Part shown: piece by piece, positions 10,401-16,900 of the stretch
How positions within the stretch are numbered: the first letter of the stretch is position 1
Layout of the letters: every line of letters begins with the position of its first letter
Source of the DNA: Victivallales bacterium
Lineage (GTDB): Bacteria; Verrucomicrobiota; Lentisphaeria; Oligosphaerales; Oligosphaeraceae
DNA: 33,092 nucleotides
Direction of reading: 5' to 3'
Assembly: GCA_017431255.1 (NCBI GenBank)
Contig: JAFRLI010000304.1
Span: 1 to 33,092, forward strand
Position numbers and translations under genes: made by a program
Notes under the pieces: model-generated
What the model saw: the letters and a program-made list of their open reading frames with translations, nothing else
Database searches by the model: none
Told to the model about the DNA's origin: nothing

Positions 10401-10408
10401 ACCGATAA
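7406..10408 (+). CDS. Membrane Ser/Thr protein kinase with C-terminal ankyrin repeats
   Basis: 1000 residues. The ATG abuts the ettA stop, so translation is probably coupled. Kinase domain about 10-270: glycine loop GKGRYGEV (19-26), Lys41 in VVLKIIRK, catalytic loop HRDIKPEN (147-154), and DIG (166-168) in place of DFG with the metal-binding Asp kept, then a GTPAFVPPE activation/P+1 segment. The basic stretch RPRRLRRS precedes one transmembrane helix at about 284-303 (LLYGAIAVVLLCLLG). From about 340 on there are many ankyrin repeats (for example AGRTPLMLALFRREHDLAHLLLEHGADPN), dense at 340-660 with further units near 755-790 and 930-985. The kinase must be cytoplasmic, so the single helix would put the ankyrin region outside the cytoplasmic membrane, perhaps as a ligand-sensing ectodomain. 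Substrate unknown; EttA or ribosome-related targets are possible from context only. Bounded by the hairpin at 10416-10441. Confidence 0.88.
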   Translation: MDTATDIKPAGYEYLQLCGKGRYGEVWLANELPAGNRVVLKIIRKNAENEEWRTELEGLRTYCATLAKMSPDERQHLVSILHNGENEHCFYYTMEPADNLSPLPGKYLASTLATRMQDHRLEYPEIVHIAQEILQALVVLRQHNIVHRDIKPENIFFFQGTARLGDIGLLATQADHIDLLGTPAFVPPELFQNADTLPIQGGEWDLYALGKVLYSMDTGLYPDNYPLTNNTNPRPELPTLVNLWTRMAAEKRSERLNDIQTIQTELDAIANSLAPRPRRLRRSLLYGAIAVVLLCLLGTHLFFRFTRRHHVYNSLLEAIEANDPAGVSARLKQGDSPRTPNPDGSSPLSVALHIPGISPAIVQELIARGAYLQIDPNAPDGALPTAIRLRQHPQIIHSLLLDTPRLDELLATPGCPLLFAAIDAHNPDVLRQLLEKSSAQMPDEAGRTPLMLALFRREHDLAHLLLEHGADPNAVDSAGLGPLHCIRNDDPAIVQELLKRGADLHHHAQDGTTPLLATVRAKLHSPDGPRVIRALLEAGAKADECDAQHITPLHEAIALGSRDVAELLLQNGANLEARTTRGFTPLHIAVLYRREDLCQWLLERGCSVAATDVAGRTPLHLAAFRNLPNIVKILLQASAIPEAKDKLALTPADLAFISSAKDALELLPPPQDKSDLSQRYRLLLNQFSLRRAPISPEQRQRLLTAITAKELNRSEILMALDGAPDLNPVKPDDPDFVRLAVDTGQLTILRSVLASYPKLDILGKDGLSPLQAAARSGRVDLCETLCAAGAQTNIHQGLPDWLDAAIQAKQPRTAYFAVYSLPDLLDSPCPEPLSKALPFALTGINQKWSPNSHAPHPILETWKRQGIFDEWDFARVKCLRLNTTAVRRALERGFISPNLERSPGEPLLADRKILHPMMFTLLHNGAQPNLSGIDGNTPLLAAIHARRQFYILKLLLDFGADPTFTPPNGKSAIDCAKTYGINAQNLMRFYIGQKDLPKDR

Positions 10409-10415
10409 AAACAGA

Positions 10416-10441
10416 AAAGCCTGCAGAATCCTGCAGGCTTT
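10416..10441. terminator. Bidirectional hairpin terminator between kinase gene and tRNA
   Basis: AAAGCCTGCAG (10416-10426), loop AATC, CTGCAGGCTTT (10431-10441): an 11-bp perfect stem. Read on the minus strand it is followed by a T-rich run (TTTTCTGTTTTTAT), which suits termination of the tRNA; on the plus strand TTTCC follows the stem, a weaker tail for the kinase transcript. Confidence 0.75.
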
Positions 10442-10452
10442 CCTGTAAAAAC

Positions 10453-10528
10453 TGGTGCCGGGCAACGGACTTGAACCATTGACCCAGGGATTATGATTCC
10501 CTTGCTCTACCAACTGAGCTAGCCCGGC
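10453..10528 (-). tRNA. tRNA with CAT anticodon (Met or lysidine-modified Ile2)
   Basis: 76 nt including an encoded CCA. Acceptor GCCGGGC pairs with GCCCGGC; D arm GCTC...GAGC; anticodon stem AGGGA/TCCCT enclosing loop ATCATAA, anticodon CAT; T arm AATGG-TTCAAGT-CCGTT. Elongator tRNA-Met and tRNA-Ile2 (CAT changed to lysidine-AT by TilS) cannot be told apart securely from this alone. It is not the initiator: the first base pair G-C is intact and the anticodon stem lacks the three consecutive G-C pairs next to the loop. Confidence 0.92.
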
Positions 10529-10539
10529 TTTCATCTATT

Positions 10540-10567
10540 AATTTACTCGCATAAATCGCTTTTGCAA
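10540..10567 (-). promoter_or_regulatory. Possible promoter of the tRNA gene
   Basis: Minus strand TTGCAA (10562-10567) and TAAATT (10540-10545), 16-bp spacer, 11 bp ahead of the tRNA 5' end. The -10 match is modest. Confidence 0.35.
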
Positions 10568-10704
10568 GCCCGTACCCCCGATTTTTCCAGTTTTTTCACT
10601 CCGAGAACAACTACGGCTCTCCGGCCTCTGGCCAGGGGACCGCTGTTGTTCCTAAGAATAACTACGCTCAAGGCAGCGGTTCCAGAATCAAAGACTGGGG
10701 GATT

Positions 10705-10732
10705 TGCATCAGTTCTTGCGAATGGTATAGTA
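10705..10732 (+). promoter_or_regulatory. Sigma70-like promoter for the aldo/keto reductase gene
   Basis: TTGCAT (10705-10710) and TATAGT (10727-10732) with a 16-bp spacer, 61 bp upstream of the ATG at 10794. The rest of the 10529-10793 gap contains no gene I can see, only imperfect short inverted pairs such as GAACAAC/GTTGTTC. Confidence 0.5.
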
Positions 10733-10793
10733 ACTACATCGCAAATGGAATATCCTCTATTCGTTCCATCTCAACAAAGAAAGGAAAGAGTCA

Positions 10794-11723
10794 ATGCAAA
10801 CAATCGATGTAGTCAATGGGCCGCAAGGGGTGTCTCGTATCATTTTGGGTTGTATGCGGATGCCCGCGCTGTCTGTCCAGGATGCGGCGACGATGCTGCG
10901 CACCGCGTCTGAAGAAGGGATCAATTTCTACGACCATGCGACGTGCTACGGAATGGGTGAGGCGGAAACCCGCTTCGGGGACGCCTTCCAGGTTGCGGGA
11001 TTGAAGCGGGAAGAGGTCGTCATCCAATCCAAATGCGGTCTGCATCATCGTGACCGTAAGGAGTTCGACTGGAGTCGGGACGACATTCTGGACAGCGTGG
11101 ACGGCAGCCTGAGCCGCCTAAAAACCGATTACCTGGATGTTCTTCTTCTGCACCGCCCCGACCTCCTGTTTGAACCGGAGCAGGTGGCAGAGGCCTTTGA
11201 ACGATTGGAAAAAAGCGGGAAAGTGCGCTTTTTCGGCGTCAGCAATGTGACGCCTGGCCAACTGATGCTCCTGAAGAAGTTTGTCCGCCAGCCGCTGGTG
11301 TTCAATCAACTCCAGTTCTCTCTGGATCAGACCCAGTTGATTGATGGCGGTCTTTATATGAACAACCTCAAGACGGAACGCTCCATCGACCGCGACAACG
11401 AGGTCCTGAACTACTGCCGACTGAACGACATCACGGTGCAGGCCTGGTCCCCGTTGCAGTTTGGAATGTTCAAGGGCTGCTTTGTCGACCATCCCGATTT
11501 CCCCGAATTGAACGAAGTCCTGGGACAACTGGGCGAGCAGTACCACGTCCCCAAGACGGCCATTGCCATCGCCTGGATTCTACGACATCCCGCGCATATG
11601 CAGGCCATCGCGGGCACGATGAATCCACAGCATTTGAAGGACATCTGCGCCGCCTCAAACGTCAACCTCACCCATCAGGAATGGTATCGCCTCTATCTGG
11701 CTTCGGGCAAGTTCCTCCCCTGA
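10794..11723 (+). CDS. Aldo/keto reductase, YdhF-like
   Basis: 309 residues, single TIM-barrel NAD(P)H-dependent oxidoreductase of the aldo/keto reductase superfamily, closest in layout to the YdhF group. AAGGAAAG sits 8-10 nt ahead of the ATG. The catalytic tetrad is complete: Asp47 and Tyr52 in YDHATCYG, Lys80 in QSKCG, His120 in LLLHRPD. Cofactor-side segments follow, including FFGVSN at about 155, NQLQFSL, and AIAIAWILRHPAHMQAIAGTM near the C terminus. No signal peptide; cytoplasmic. It has its own promoter and is followed by a long stretch without protein genes, so it appears monocistronic. Family members reduce aldehydes or ketones including keto-sugars; the physiological substrate here is unknown. 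Confidence 0.9.
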   Translation: MQTIDVVNGPQGVSRIILGCMRMPALSVQDAATMLRTASEEGINFYDHATCYGMGEAETRFGDAFQVAGLKREEVVIQSKCGLHHRDRKEFDWSRDDILDSVDGSLSRLKTDYLDVLLLHRPDLLFEPEQVAEAFERLEKSGKVRFFGVSNVTPGQLMLLKKFVRQPLVFNQLQFSLDQTQLIDGGLYMNNLKTERSIDRDNEVLNYCRLNDITVQAWSPLQFGMFKGCFVDHPDFPELNEVLGQLGEQYHVPKTAIAIAWILRHPAHMQAIAGTMNPQHLKDICAASNVNLTHQEWYRLYLASGKFLP

Positions 11724-11770
11724 CGCAACATTCCCCTGATCGCCATACGGCACGTTCCCAATGACATCCT

Positions 11771-11840
11771 AGCCGTGGGTTACCCTCGTGCTCCCACGGC
11801 TCGTCCACTCACGGCAATACGCTGGCCGCCGCTGTGCGGC
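11771..11840. repeat. REP-like pair of hairpins after the aldo/keto reductase gene
   Basis: AGCCGTGGG (11771-11779) pairs with CCCACGGCT (11793-11801) around a 13-nt loop; GCCGC (11825-11829) pairs with GCGGC (11836-11840). Two GC-rich hairpins close together resemble a REP/BIME element. No T-run follows either stem, so it is not a standard terminator. Only one copy is present in the window. Confidence 0.35.
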
Positions 11841-11962
11841 TTCCCCTTTTCCTATGAAATGTAGCCCACTGAAACCGCAGGGGGAGATTCTCAAAATAGT
11901 CATTTCGTATCTCAAAAAGGTAGTGTTAACTGGTACTTCTTGCAGTATTTGGACAAAAATGC

Positions 11963-11991
11963 TTGACAAGGACCTTGACAAGTGCGATATT
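11963..11991 (+). promoter_or_regulatory. Promoter-like leader of the CRISPR-like array
   Basis: TTGACA (11963-11968) and GATATT (11986-11991) with a 17-bp spacer; a second TTGACA lies at 11975-11980. The implied start near 11998 is about 20 nt ahead of the first repeat at 12019. The preceding 100 bp is A+T-richer than its surroundings, as expected of a CRISPR leader. Confidence 0.5.
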
Positions 11992-12018
11992 AGGGCCGGT
12001 ACCCACCAGGGCGGGGGA

Positions 12019-12592
12019 CCATCCTCCCCGCGCGCGTGAGACGTGCCCGTGCGCGAGAGCGGCACTGACAACTTCTTGTCATCCTCCCCGCGCGCGTGAG
12101 ACGTGCGTTCCTTGTCGTATGAGATGGAGTCGCGGTGCCGTCATCCTCCCTGCGCGCGTGAGACGTGCCGTATGACAATCTTGCGCCGATAATAGAGAGA
12201 CGTCATCCTCCCCGCGCGCGTGAGATGTGCGATCTACTATCTTCCCCGAAACCCAACCTGCAATCATCCTCCCCGCGCGCGTGAGACGTGCCTTCAGAGC
12301 CTGGGACCGCTGGGAGTGGTGATGTATGCTACCCGCGCGCGTGAGACGTGCCGCCGGAGAAGGACGAATGAGGATGGACGTTTTCATCCACCTCGCGCGC
12401 GAGGCGTGTCGGGTGGTGAGCGTTTTTGGGGGGTGCCCAGCACCGCATCCATCCCGCACGCGAGGCGTGTCGGGTGGTGAGCGTTTCGGGGGGCTGCCCA
12501 GCACCGCATCCATCCCACGCGTGAGAGATGTGCCGGAGGCCGAGGGCATCAGCTCCGAGCAGGACGCATCCACCTCGCGCGTTCCCGTCCCG
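12019..12592 (+). CRISPR. Orphan CRISPR-like array with a degenerate distal half
   Basis: About ten repeat units at a spacing of 59-62 bp. Units 1-5 (starting near 12019, 12079, 12141, 12203, 12264) share a 28-nt repeat beginning TCATCCTCCCCG and ending GCGCGTGAGACGTGC with at most one or two substitutions; spacers of 32-34 nt between them are all different. Unit 6 (12324-12351) keeps the 3' 20 nt. Units 7-10 (near 12384, 12446, 12506, 12566) diverge to forms such as CGCGAGGCGTGTC. Repeat length, G+C-rich centre and 60-61-bp period fit type I-E-like arrays. A promoter-like leader precedes unit 1 and the decay lies at the far end, as expected of a trailer. No cas gene occurs in the window. Open frames across it (for example LTRAGRM-like repeats) are by-products. 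Confidence 0.68.
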
Positions 12593-12594
12593 GG

Positions 12595-12629
12595 GGACCG
12601 CGCTCCGCGTGGCCTGCAGAACCGACACG
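12595..12629 (-). repeat. Dispersed 34-bp repeat, copy 2
   Basis: Minus-strand copy of the element at 1208-1241 with CGTGTCGGTTCTGCAGG then CCACGCGGAGCGCGG. It directly adjoins the degenerate end of the CRISPR-like array. Confidence 0.6.
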
Positions 12630-12682
12630 CAGCAACCCTTTTCTCCGCATGTCTAAGCCTGAGGCATCGTGGGGCGTGTTAG

Positions 12683-12717
12683 CGCGTCGGTTTTGCAGGG
12701 CTGCACTCCGCGCGGCC
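12683..12717 (+). repeat. Dispersed 34-bp repeat, copy 3
   Basis: Plus-strand variant GCGTCGGTTTTGCAGGG then CTGCACTCCGCGCGGCCC. Inverted relative to copy 2, 54 bp away. Confidence 0.6.
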
Positions 12718-12908
12718 CAAGAGGGGGCGTTGCACCTGCATTCGCCCCCTGTGCGCGATGCATGCCGGCGGAGTTTGCTGAAATGCATGGTACCCGCTTC
12801 ATCGGCTTCTCTTCTGCAGAATAACATTTTTGTATTTCTTCAGAATCCCAGACAGAGAAATGGCACGTTCTGGACTTCTGAATAGTTACCTTTTTTTTCA
12901 AAAATCAC
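12718..12908. other. Non-coding stretch before the pseudopilin promoter
   Basis: No credible reading frame. It holds one GC-rich hairpin, AGGGGGCG (12722-12729) pairing with CGCCCCCT (12743-12750), and then becomes A+T-rich towards the promoter at 12909. Nothing else recognised. Confidence 0.4.
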
Positions 12909-12937
12909 TTGAAAAGACTTGGGAAATATGGTATAAT
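12909..12937 (+). promoter_or_regulatory. Strong sigma70-like promoter for the pseudopilin gene
   Basis: TTGAAA (12909-12914), 17-bp spacer, perfect TATAAT (12932-12937). The expected start near 12944 falls inside the palindrome at 12943-12956. Confidence 0.75.
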
Positions 12938-12942
12938 AGTAA

Positions 12943-12956
12943 CTAATACGATTTAG
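12943..12956. promoter_or_regulatory. Putative operator, copy 1
   Basis: CTAATACGATTTAG, flanked so that AACTAA pairs with TTAGTT (12941-12958). It differs at two positions from the perfect palindrome CTAATACGTATTAG at 13864-13877 and overlaps the predicted transcript start, a usual place for a repressor site. The central CG and dyad symmetry suit a LacI-family regulator, one of which is encoded at 17925. Confidence 0.5.
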
Positions 12957-13009
12957 TTTGTCTTTTGATTCGAATGGAAGTACCATTTTGCTAAGGAGTG
13001 GTAGACGAG

Positions 13010-13744
13010 ATGAAAAAAGTGTTCACGTTGATTGAGTTGTTGGTAGTGATTGCGATCATTGCGATTTTGGCGGCGATGTTGTTGCCGGCGTTGGCGAAAG
13101 CGCGTGAGAAGGCGCGTGCGATTGCGTGCACGAACAACCTGAAGATGTACGGTACATCGATTATGATGTACGGGAGCGACTTCAATGATTATCTGGTGTA
13201 CTACGATCGCGCGAACTATGAGACCATCGGCACGAAGATGCTGAATGCGGGGATTGTGCAGGTTTCGGACGCCTGCTCGTTCCGTTGCCCGAAGATGGGT
13301 TTTGCGCGCAAGGTGAGCAACTCCACGAATGCGGCGGAGTACAAGCGCAACTTTGAAAACACCTACGGTCTGAACATCAACCACAAGGCGGGGACCGGTA
13401 TTCTCAAGTGGCACAATTTCTTCTGGGACTACAACAGCGCAACAAGCGAACCCAACCAATACTGCTACATTGTCATCTCCCAGGCCCCGACCTCCCCCTC
13501 CAGTTACGTCATGGCGGGCGACCAAATCACCAACGCTGGCGTCTGGCTTGGCGGCACCCTTTGGAAACCCGGTCAGCGCTGGTTCTGGCCAGGCACCGTC
13601 AGAACCATCGTCCTCGAGGGCAATGACGTAGGCGCCTGCTGGCACTCCGGCAGACAAAACTGCCTCTTCGGCGATGGACACGTCTTCAGCCACACCAGGC
13701 AGGAAATGGTCCAAACCCACGGTTTCATTGACGCCGGTCTGTAG
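13010..13744 (+). CDS. Type II secretion/type IV pilin-like pseudopilin (H-x9-DG type)
   Basis: 244 residues from the ATG at 13010 (AAGGAG at 12993-12998; the GTG at 12998 overlaps that site and is less likely). MKKV is followed by the prepilin N-methylation motif [15 protein letters not shown], a long hydrophobic helix and an AKAREKAR segment. The residue before the cleavage Phe is Val instead of the usual Gly. The C-terminal part contains [14 protein letters not shown], matching the H-x9-DG motif typical of the large pseudopilin families in Lentisphaerae and Planctomycetes. Expected to be inserted in the inner membrane, processed by a PilD-like peptidase, and assembled or displayed; function of these large families is not established. 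First gene of a possible regulon with the DUF4091 gene, since both promoters carry the same palindrome. Confidence 0.85.
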   Translation: MKKVFTLIELLVVIAIIAILAAMLLPALAKAREKARAIACTNNLKMYGTSIMMYGSDFNDYLVYYDRANYETIGTKMLNAGIVQVSDACSFRCPKMGFARKVSNSTNAAEYKRNFENTYGLNINHKAGTGILKWHNFFWDYNSATSEPNQYCYIVISQAPTSPSSYVMAGDQITNAGVWLGGTLWKPGQRWFWPGTVRTIVLEGNDVGACWHSGRQNCLFGDGHVFSHTRQEMVQTHGFIDAGL

Positions 13745-13794
13745 TTTTTCACGCACGGCGTCGCCGTGCTGACACGTCCAAAAGAGACCTTCTG

Positions 13795-13823
13795 GGAATC
13801 CGCAGAACATCTGCGGATTCCCG
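13795..13823 (+). terminator. Hairpin after the pseudopilin gene
   Basis: GGGAATCCGCAGA (13795-13807), loop ACA, TCTGCGGATTCCC (13811-13823): 13-bp perfect stem, followed by GGTTCCCCTTTCTCC, only moderately T-rich. A smaller hairpin GCACGGC-GTC-GCCGTGC lies at 13754-13770. Confidence 0.55.
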
Positions 13824-13840
13824 GTTCCCCTTTCTCCATT

Positions 13841-13868
13841 TGCACTCTTTTGGATGTTCTAACCTAAT
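13841..13868 (+). promoter_or_regulatory. Candidate promoter of the DUF4091 gene
   Basis: TTGCAC (13841-13846) and CCTAAT (13863-13868), 16-bp spacer. The -10 is overlapped by the palindrome at 13864-13877, so binding there would block transcription. Confidence 0.4.
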
Positions 13869-13877
13869 ACGTATTAG
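13864..13877. promoter_or_regulatory. Putative operator, copy 2
   Basis: CTAATACGTATTAG, a perfect 14-bp palindrome with central ACGT, 30 bp ahead of the DUF4091 start. Near-identical to the site at 12943-12956. Confidence 0.55.
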
Positions 13878-13906
13878 CCACTTGCATGCAAGAGGAGAGC
13901 ATTGGA

Positions 13907-16900
13907 ATGAGACGTGTGTTTTGGATGTTGTTGGTGTTGGGTTTGGGATGTTTGGGAGCGGAGATCAGCGGGAACGGGTATCGAGTGGCGATGGATTCGC
14001 AAGGGATGCGGATATACCATCGCGGGCAGTTGTTGCAGGCGACTGCGTATCCGAGTGTCGTGGAGGGCCCGAAATGGAAGCGGGTGTTGCTGAGTGATAA
14101 GAATTGGAGGACCGCGAAGCAGGCTGTGGAGAACGGGGAGTTGCGTTCGGAGTTTACGGGGGAGGACGCGAAAGCAGTTCTCACGGCAAAGATTGCGGGA
14201 GACGGGGTGGATATTTCGATGCAGTTTGATTCGGAGGTGCAGCCGTTGACCGTGGCGGAACTCTGGTTCGGTTCGCTGCCGCTGGAACGCTTTGCCGACT
14301 GCAAATACACCCTGCGTGGAAAAAAGGACGTCTACACGCTCCCGACCACGAAGGAAAAGGAACCCGAGCAGAAATCCAAATGGCGCATCTCCCCTGACGT
14401 GAAGGGGGTGTCCATCGAGACGGCGACAGGAACGCTGGAGGTCACCAGCGATACCTATTTTTCGTTGTTTGACGCGCGATTCCACCTCAGCGTTCCCGTC
14501 TTTGCTCGCACCATTGGCTTCCGTTCGATGGGCAAGATGGTCTCTGGCGAAACCTACACCTTCCATCTGAAGTTCACTGAAAATGAAACCGCGAAGAAGG
14601 GGAATACCGACTACCAGGTCAAGGCTGACCAGGAAGGCATGAGCATTACCTGGCGCGGACACGAAATCCAGACCACGGCGTGGCCGTCTGTCGTCGAAGG
14701 CCCCCAATGGAAAAAGTCCCGGATGGACAATGGGTTCTTCTGGAAGAATGCCAGCATCACGACTGAGGGCACACTCACCACGGTCAAAAGCGTCGCGAAC
14801 GATGTCACGTCCATTCTGACGGCGGAAATCCAGGCGGATGGCGTGGAACTCACCTATCAGTATGACACGCAAGTGGAGCCGATTTTCGTGGCAGATTTCT
14901 GGTTCGCCTCCTTGCCTCTGGCGGACTTTGCGGGACGCACCTACCGCAGCGGGGAAAAGCCCGACGTGCTGACGCTCCCGCCCTCCCTGGAACGCGAATC
15001 CGTCCCCAAGTCCCGCTGGGACCTCTGGCCCAACACGCGCCGCCTCGAAATCGATGCCGACTACGGCACCCTGGTCATCACTGGCGAAACTCCATTCCAC
15101 CTCTTCGATGCACGTTACCACGGCTATTTCCCCGTCCGTGCCCACACCATCGTCGTCCGTTCTGAAAAAGGGATGCAAAAGGCCCGTGTCTACCGCTACA
15201 AACTCCAGGTGAAAGAAACCAAGAAAGACATCACACCAGAAGCCTCCAACGAAAAGCAGCCCCTGCTTTTGAGACCGATGAAACAGGCCCCCGCAATCGA
15301 TGGCAAACTCGCACAAAACGAGTGGGCCGATGCTGCGGAATACTCCCTCCACAAACTCGCGCTCCGCAAGGATATCACCGCCAACACCACCGTCTGGGCC
15401 GGCTATGACAACGAAAACCTCTACTTCGCATATCGCTGCGAAGACCCGCGCGGCCGTGAACTCCTCAAACAACCGCAGCAACGACATGTCTACGGCAACG
15501 ATTGCATTGAAATCCTGCTCAACACCGATGGCGAAGTCGCCTACAAGCAAGTCCAGGCGGACGTGCTCGGGCGCCTGGATGTCAACCACCAGGGTGCCAA
15601 GGCCATCTACGAACTCAAAAACGAGCGCGTCAAGCATCAGGTGACGGTGGATGACACCGGCTGGAACATCGAAATCGCCATCCCGATGAAGGACCTTGGC
15701 ATCACTCCCGATACGGATTGGCCCATGTTTGCCAACATCTCCCGCTCCCGACACTTTGGATTCGACCACGATTCCAAGAGCGAACACTCCACGCTGGCAC
15801 CCTTGCAGAGTGCTTTTCAGGAACTTCACCGCCTTCTGCCGCTTCGCTTCGCGGGCCGCAAGAACGGAATCCCGTTCGCGGACAAGAAGCGAGAAATCCC
15901 CGTCGCCGCAGGTGATGGCTGGGTCGTCGCCTCCTTCGCTTCCCAGGAAGCCGCCGACGTGCTTCCCAAAATCCTTTGCGGTCAGGAGAAAAAACTGCGC
16001 GCCGTCAACGCGCAACCCCTAGCGCTCTCGCCTGCCCGTCCCTCCGTCGCGACTTTTCATTTTGATGTCACGAAGGACGACGAACTCTTCTACGTCCAGT
16101 GCTACGACAAATCGGGAACGTATCTGCTGGCCTCACGAGGCCCCTTTTTTTTTGCGCAGAAAAGCCTTGGCTCTGAACTTGTCCGATTCCAGAATGACAT
16201 TCCCAATCTCGCCAAAACTTTTCAGGTGACCGATGGTCTCACCGCTCTCTCCGCCGAAATCCAGGAAATCGCGAAAAAATACGCAGCCAACCATGACGAA
16301 GCCATCACCGCGCAGGCGGAGGACCTCGCCAACACACGCAACCGCCTTCGCATTCTGGCTGCTCAAAAGAAGGCGGGGATGTTTCAGAAGCACTTGGCGT
16401 ATTACCTTTGCTCTCCGATGATGAAAGTTCGACGCGTCCTGCCCGTCGCCGATTCCGTGAAGTTGGGCGGCACGCTGGAACTGGAAGGTGCCGGGGACGA
16501 AGTCGTCAACGGGCAAGTGGTGTTATTGCCGCTGGACCGTTCGCTGGGAACGATGGAAGCGAGCGCGAGCGATTTGCGCACGGCAGACGGGAAGGTCATC
16601 CCGGCAAGCCAGATTTCGCTGTATTTTGTGGAGGATGTTTCGCTGTATACGGTGATGTGGCCCGACCGGCTGAACCGCAAGCCCACGGCTCTGCCGCGCG
16701 CCGCCAACCAGCAACCCGCCTGGGTGGTCGTCAAAATCCCGAAGGGAACTCCTGCCGGGACCTACCAGGGCGCCCTCACGTACCGCGCACCGGAAGGAAG
16801 TACCGAGGTTCCGGTTACCCTTCGCACCTACGGATTCGACCTGCCGCATATCCGCAAGCCCGTCGCCTGGGCGGATGTCACCCCGGAGTTTTTCAAGAAG

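Noticed and set aside
8477-10534. 685-codon minus-strand open frame opposite the kinase, starting inside the tRNA
   Set aside because: Its start reads through the tRNA (AQLVEQGNHNPWVNGSSPLPG is a typical tRNA read-through pattern) and the kinase on the plus strand is clear.
12079-12573. 164-codon minus-strand frame with recurring ARLTRAGRM-like peptides
   Set aside because: The peptide repeat is the CRISPR-like repeat translated; no start signal or independent coding evidence.
12998-13009. GTG start at 12998 for the first pseudopilin
   Set aside because: The GTG overlaps the AAGGAG site that serves the ATG at 13010; the paralogues also start with MKK/MKQ shortly before the prepilin motif.
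13874-16015. 713-codon minus-strand open frame opposite the DUF4091 gene
   Set aside because: It is a shadow of the plus-strand gene and spans its promoter region and signal peptide; no motif or start signal supports it.
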